Shown here piece by piece: positions 5,777 to 6,473 of a stretch of 6,473 nt of DNA. Source of the stretch: an uncultured Lachnospiraceae bacterium (GTDB lineage: Bacteria; Bacillota; Clostridia; Lachnospirales; Lachnospiraceae). Below the pieces are notes generated by a model. It did no database searches. It was not told the DNA's origin and saw only the letters and a program-made list of their open reading frames with translations. Location of the stretch: NCBI GenBank assembly GCA_934394615.1, contig CAKRRJ010000108.1:1-6473 (forward strand), given 5' to 3'. The first letter of the stretch is position 1. Each line of letters starts with the position of its first letter. The position numbers were made by a program, and so were the translations under genes.

Positions 5777-6094
5777 ATGGGATTGCTGCATATAAAGAAA
5801 ATGGGGGTGCAGAGGATTCTGCAATCTGAGAATTCTCCGAAAACACTGTTCCAGAAAGCAGGGAATAGGCTGTTGACTCCGAAAAAACGAACAGTCTATA
5901 TTCCTGAAGGATTTGTGGGAACAGGTTTATTAGAAAGCGGATATTTGGCATTGGCAGAGTGCTTCATGTTGAATGCACCGAACATCAAATGTTATGCAAC
6001 AGAAAAAATCTCTCAATGGAAAGACGTTATGACAAACTGCATGCAGGATTCGCAGATGCAAGTGGCCGTAGAAATGTGGAGATACAATCCCTGA
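5777..6094 (+). CDS. Hypothetical protein of unknown family, 105 aa, possibly a remnant
   Basis: I do not recognise this protein. It begins with a basic stretch (LHIKKMGVQRIL) and has a mid segment KKRTVYIPEGFVGTGLLESGY, then a mixed, cysteine- and methionine-containing C-terminus ending WRYNP. No signal peptide, membrane span or known motif is visible, and the amino-acid mixture is plausible for a folded cytosolic protein. A good promoter lies 27-55 nt upstream, but the ATG at 5777 has no Shine-Dalgarno sequence, and the ATG at 5801 is no better. The frame continues past its TGA (6092-6094) through 10 codons to a second TGA (6125-6127), then in the same frame into the next ORF. It may thus be a broken remnant of a longer gene. 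An open frame on the opposite strand across this region is considered a shadow. Confidence 0.4.
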   Translation: MGLLHIKKMGVQRILQSENSPKTLFQKAGNRLLTPKKRTVYIPEGFVGTGLLESGYLALAECFMLNAPNIKCYATEKISQWKDVMTNCMQDSQMQVAVEMWRYNP

Positions 6095-6139
6095 AAATTG
6101 TTTACACGAAACATGGTAGATGAATGAGAGGTGGTTATT

Positions 6140-6352
6140 ATGTGCAATCTTAGTCAGGGTGTTAAGGCCGAAGGCATAGAAGAAGGCATCAGCATCGCTA
6201 GAGAAGAAGGTATCGGCATCGGTGAGATGCGTATATTGATTAAGCAGGTGAGAAAAGGCCGTGTGACGGTTGAAGAAGCTGCTGAAGATGCGGAAATGAC
6301 AGTCGAAGCGTTTGAGAAAGTGATAGAAAATACTCCATTGCAGACTGTATAA
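6140..6352 (+). CDS. Small protein resembling the C-terminal tail of Rpn/PDDEXK-type nuclease-transposase proteins
   Basis: A 70-residue protein starting MCNLSQG, followed by Gly-Ile/Glu-Gly repeats (EGIEEGISIAREEGIGIGE, 11-29) and a helical end, VRKGRVTVEEAAEDAEMTVEAFEKVIEN (37-64). From memory, this layout (MCNxS, a run of xEGxxxG units, then a KGxxxEEIAExxExxVExVxxI helix pair) is the end of many clostridial Rpn-family PD-(D/E)XK proteins. The nuclease domain itself is absent, so no catalytic role can be claimed. It may be a truncated remnant or a stand-alone tail-like protein, since AGGTGG (6129-6134) lies 5 nt before the ATG at 6140. A GTG at 6131 would add only three residues. It shares its frame with the preceding ORF, with two TGA codons in between. 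Confidence 0.5.
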   Translation: MCNLSQGVKAEGIEEGISIAREEGIGIGEMRILIKQVRKGRVTVEEAAEDAEMTVEAFEKVIENTPLQTV

Positions 6353-6421
6353 AACAAAAATTATATAGAGCATAGAGATAAACCCTACAAGGCTCAAATT
6401 GGTAGTGTAAAATAGTTTGTG

Positions 6422-6452
6422 TTTTTGGTAAAAAATAACTCCTTTTTGGTAA
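6422..6452. repeat. Direct repeat TTTTTGGTAA, 21-bp step
   Basis: TTTTTGGTAA occurs at 6422-6431 and 6443-6452, two helical turns apart, in the non-coding stretch after the last ORF. A close relative (TTTTTGGTTA on the - strand) lies in the xre promoter at 5495-5504. Function unknown. Confidence 0.4.
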
Positions 6453-6468
6453 GAATTCAGATATGACA
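6438..6468 (-). repeat. Second copy of two 10-mers from the xre upstream region
   Basis: On the - strand, TGTCATATCT (6459-6468) is followed after 11 nt by AAAAAGGAGT (6438-6447). In front of xre the same two 10-mers occur in the same order with 23 nt between them (5503-5512 and 5470-5479). Here no start codon follows the AAGGAG at useful distance, so no gene is called. Confidence 0.45.
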
Positions 6469-6473
6469 ATTCT

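Noticed and set aside
5930..6469. 179-codon open frame on the - strand, the longest in the right-hand region
   Set aside because: It is exactly antisense to the two + strand ORFs, which share a frame. It is Phe/His/Ser-rich with no recognisable domain, and AAAAAGGAG at 6439-6447 is inside it rather than in front of its start.
1..6473. CRISPR array, tRNA or rRNA genes, insertion sequences, phage attachment sites
   Set aside because: No regularly spaced repeats, tRNA-like cloverleaf, rRNA-like stretch, transposase or terminal inverted repeats were seen on reading both strands.

Overview
The window looks like a chromosomal segment of a low-to-mid GC Firmicute, most probably a gut clostridium of the Lachnospiraceae type. 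This is inferred from strong AGGAGG-type ribosome binding sites, a lipoprotein with an Ala/Glu/Thr-rich linker after its lipobox, a solitary group II ECF S component, and a short ORF that begins with the MCNLS motif and has Gly-Ile repeats, as seen in clostridial Rpn/PDDEXK-like proteins. No species can be assigned. Positions 1-5150 are moderately GC-rich and gene-dense. Positions 5462-6473 are visibly AT-rich and poorly coding.

Layout. The window opens inside the 3' end of a PLP-dependent aminotransferase (+). A bidirectional terminator separates it from a convergent P1-family (DmpA/BapA-like) peptidase (-). Upstream of the peptidase on the same strand is an ECF transporter S component (-). 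A 487-bp gap then separates this leftward pair from a rightward three-gene ABC importer operon: lipoprotein binding protein, permease and ATPase. The three ORFs overlap and are almost certainly translated together. An XRE-family regulator lies convergent to the operon, with only 2 nt between the stop codons. It is read leftward from an AT-rich region that holds its promoter and an inverted repeat.

The right-hand kilobase holds a simple-sequence AAAG hairpin and a well-formed sigma-A promoter surrounded by three copies of a 10-bp element, followed by an unrecognised 105-codon ORF. A 70-codon ORF then resembles only the C-terminal tail of Rpn/PDDEXK-type proteins. These last two ORFs share a reading frame and are separated by two in-frame TGA codons.

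How the genes may work together. Two uptake systems of different mechanism (ECF and ABC) start from one divergent intergenic region, which suggests nutrient or vitamin-type uptake under common control. No sequence feature fixes the substrate of either. I recognise no TPP, FMN, cobalamin, purine or preQ1 riboswitch. The XRE regulator may control itself and perhaps its neighbours. The least explained material is the promoter/repeat cluster at 5706-5769 and the repeated xre-upstream modules at the right edge.
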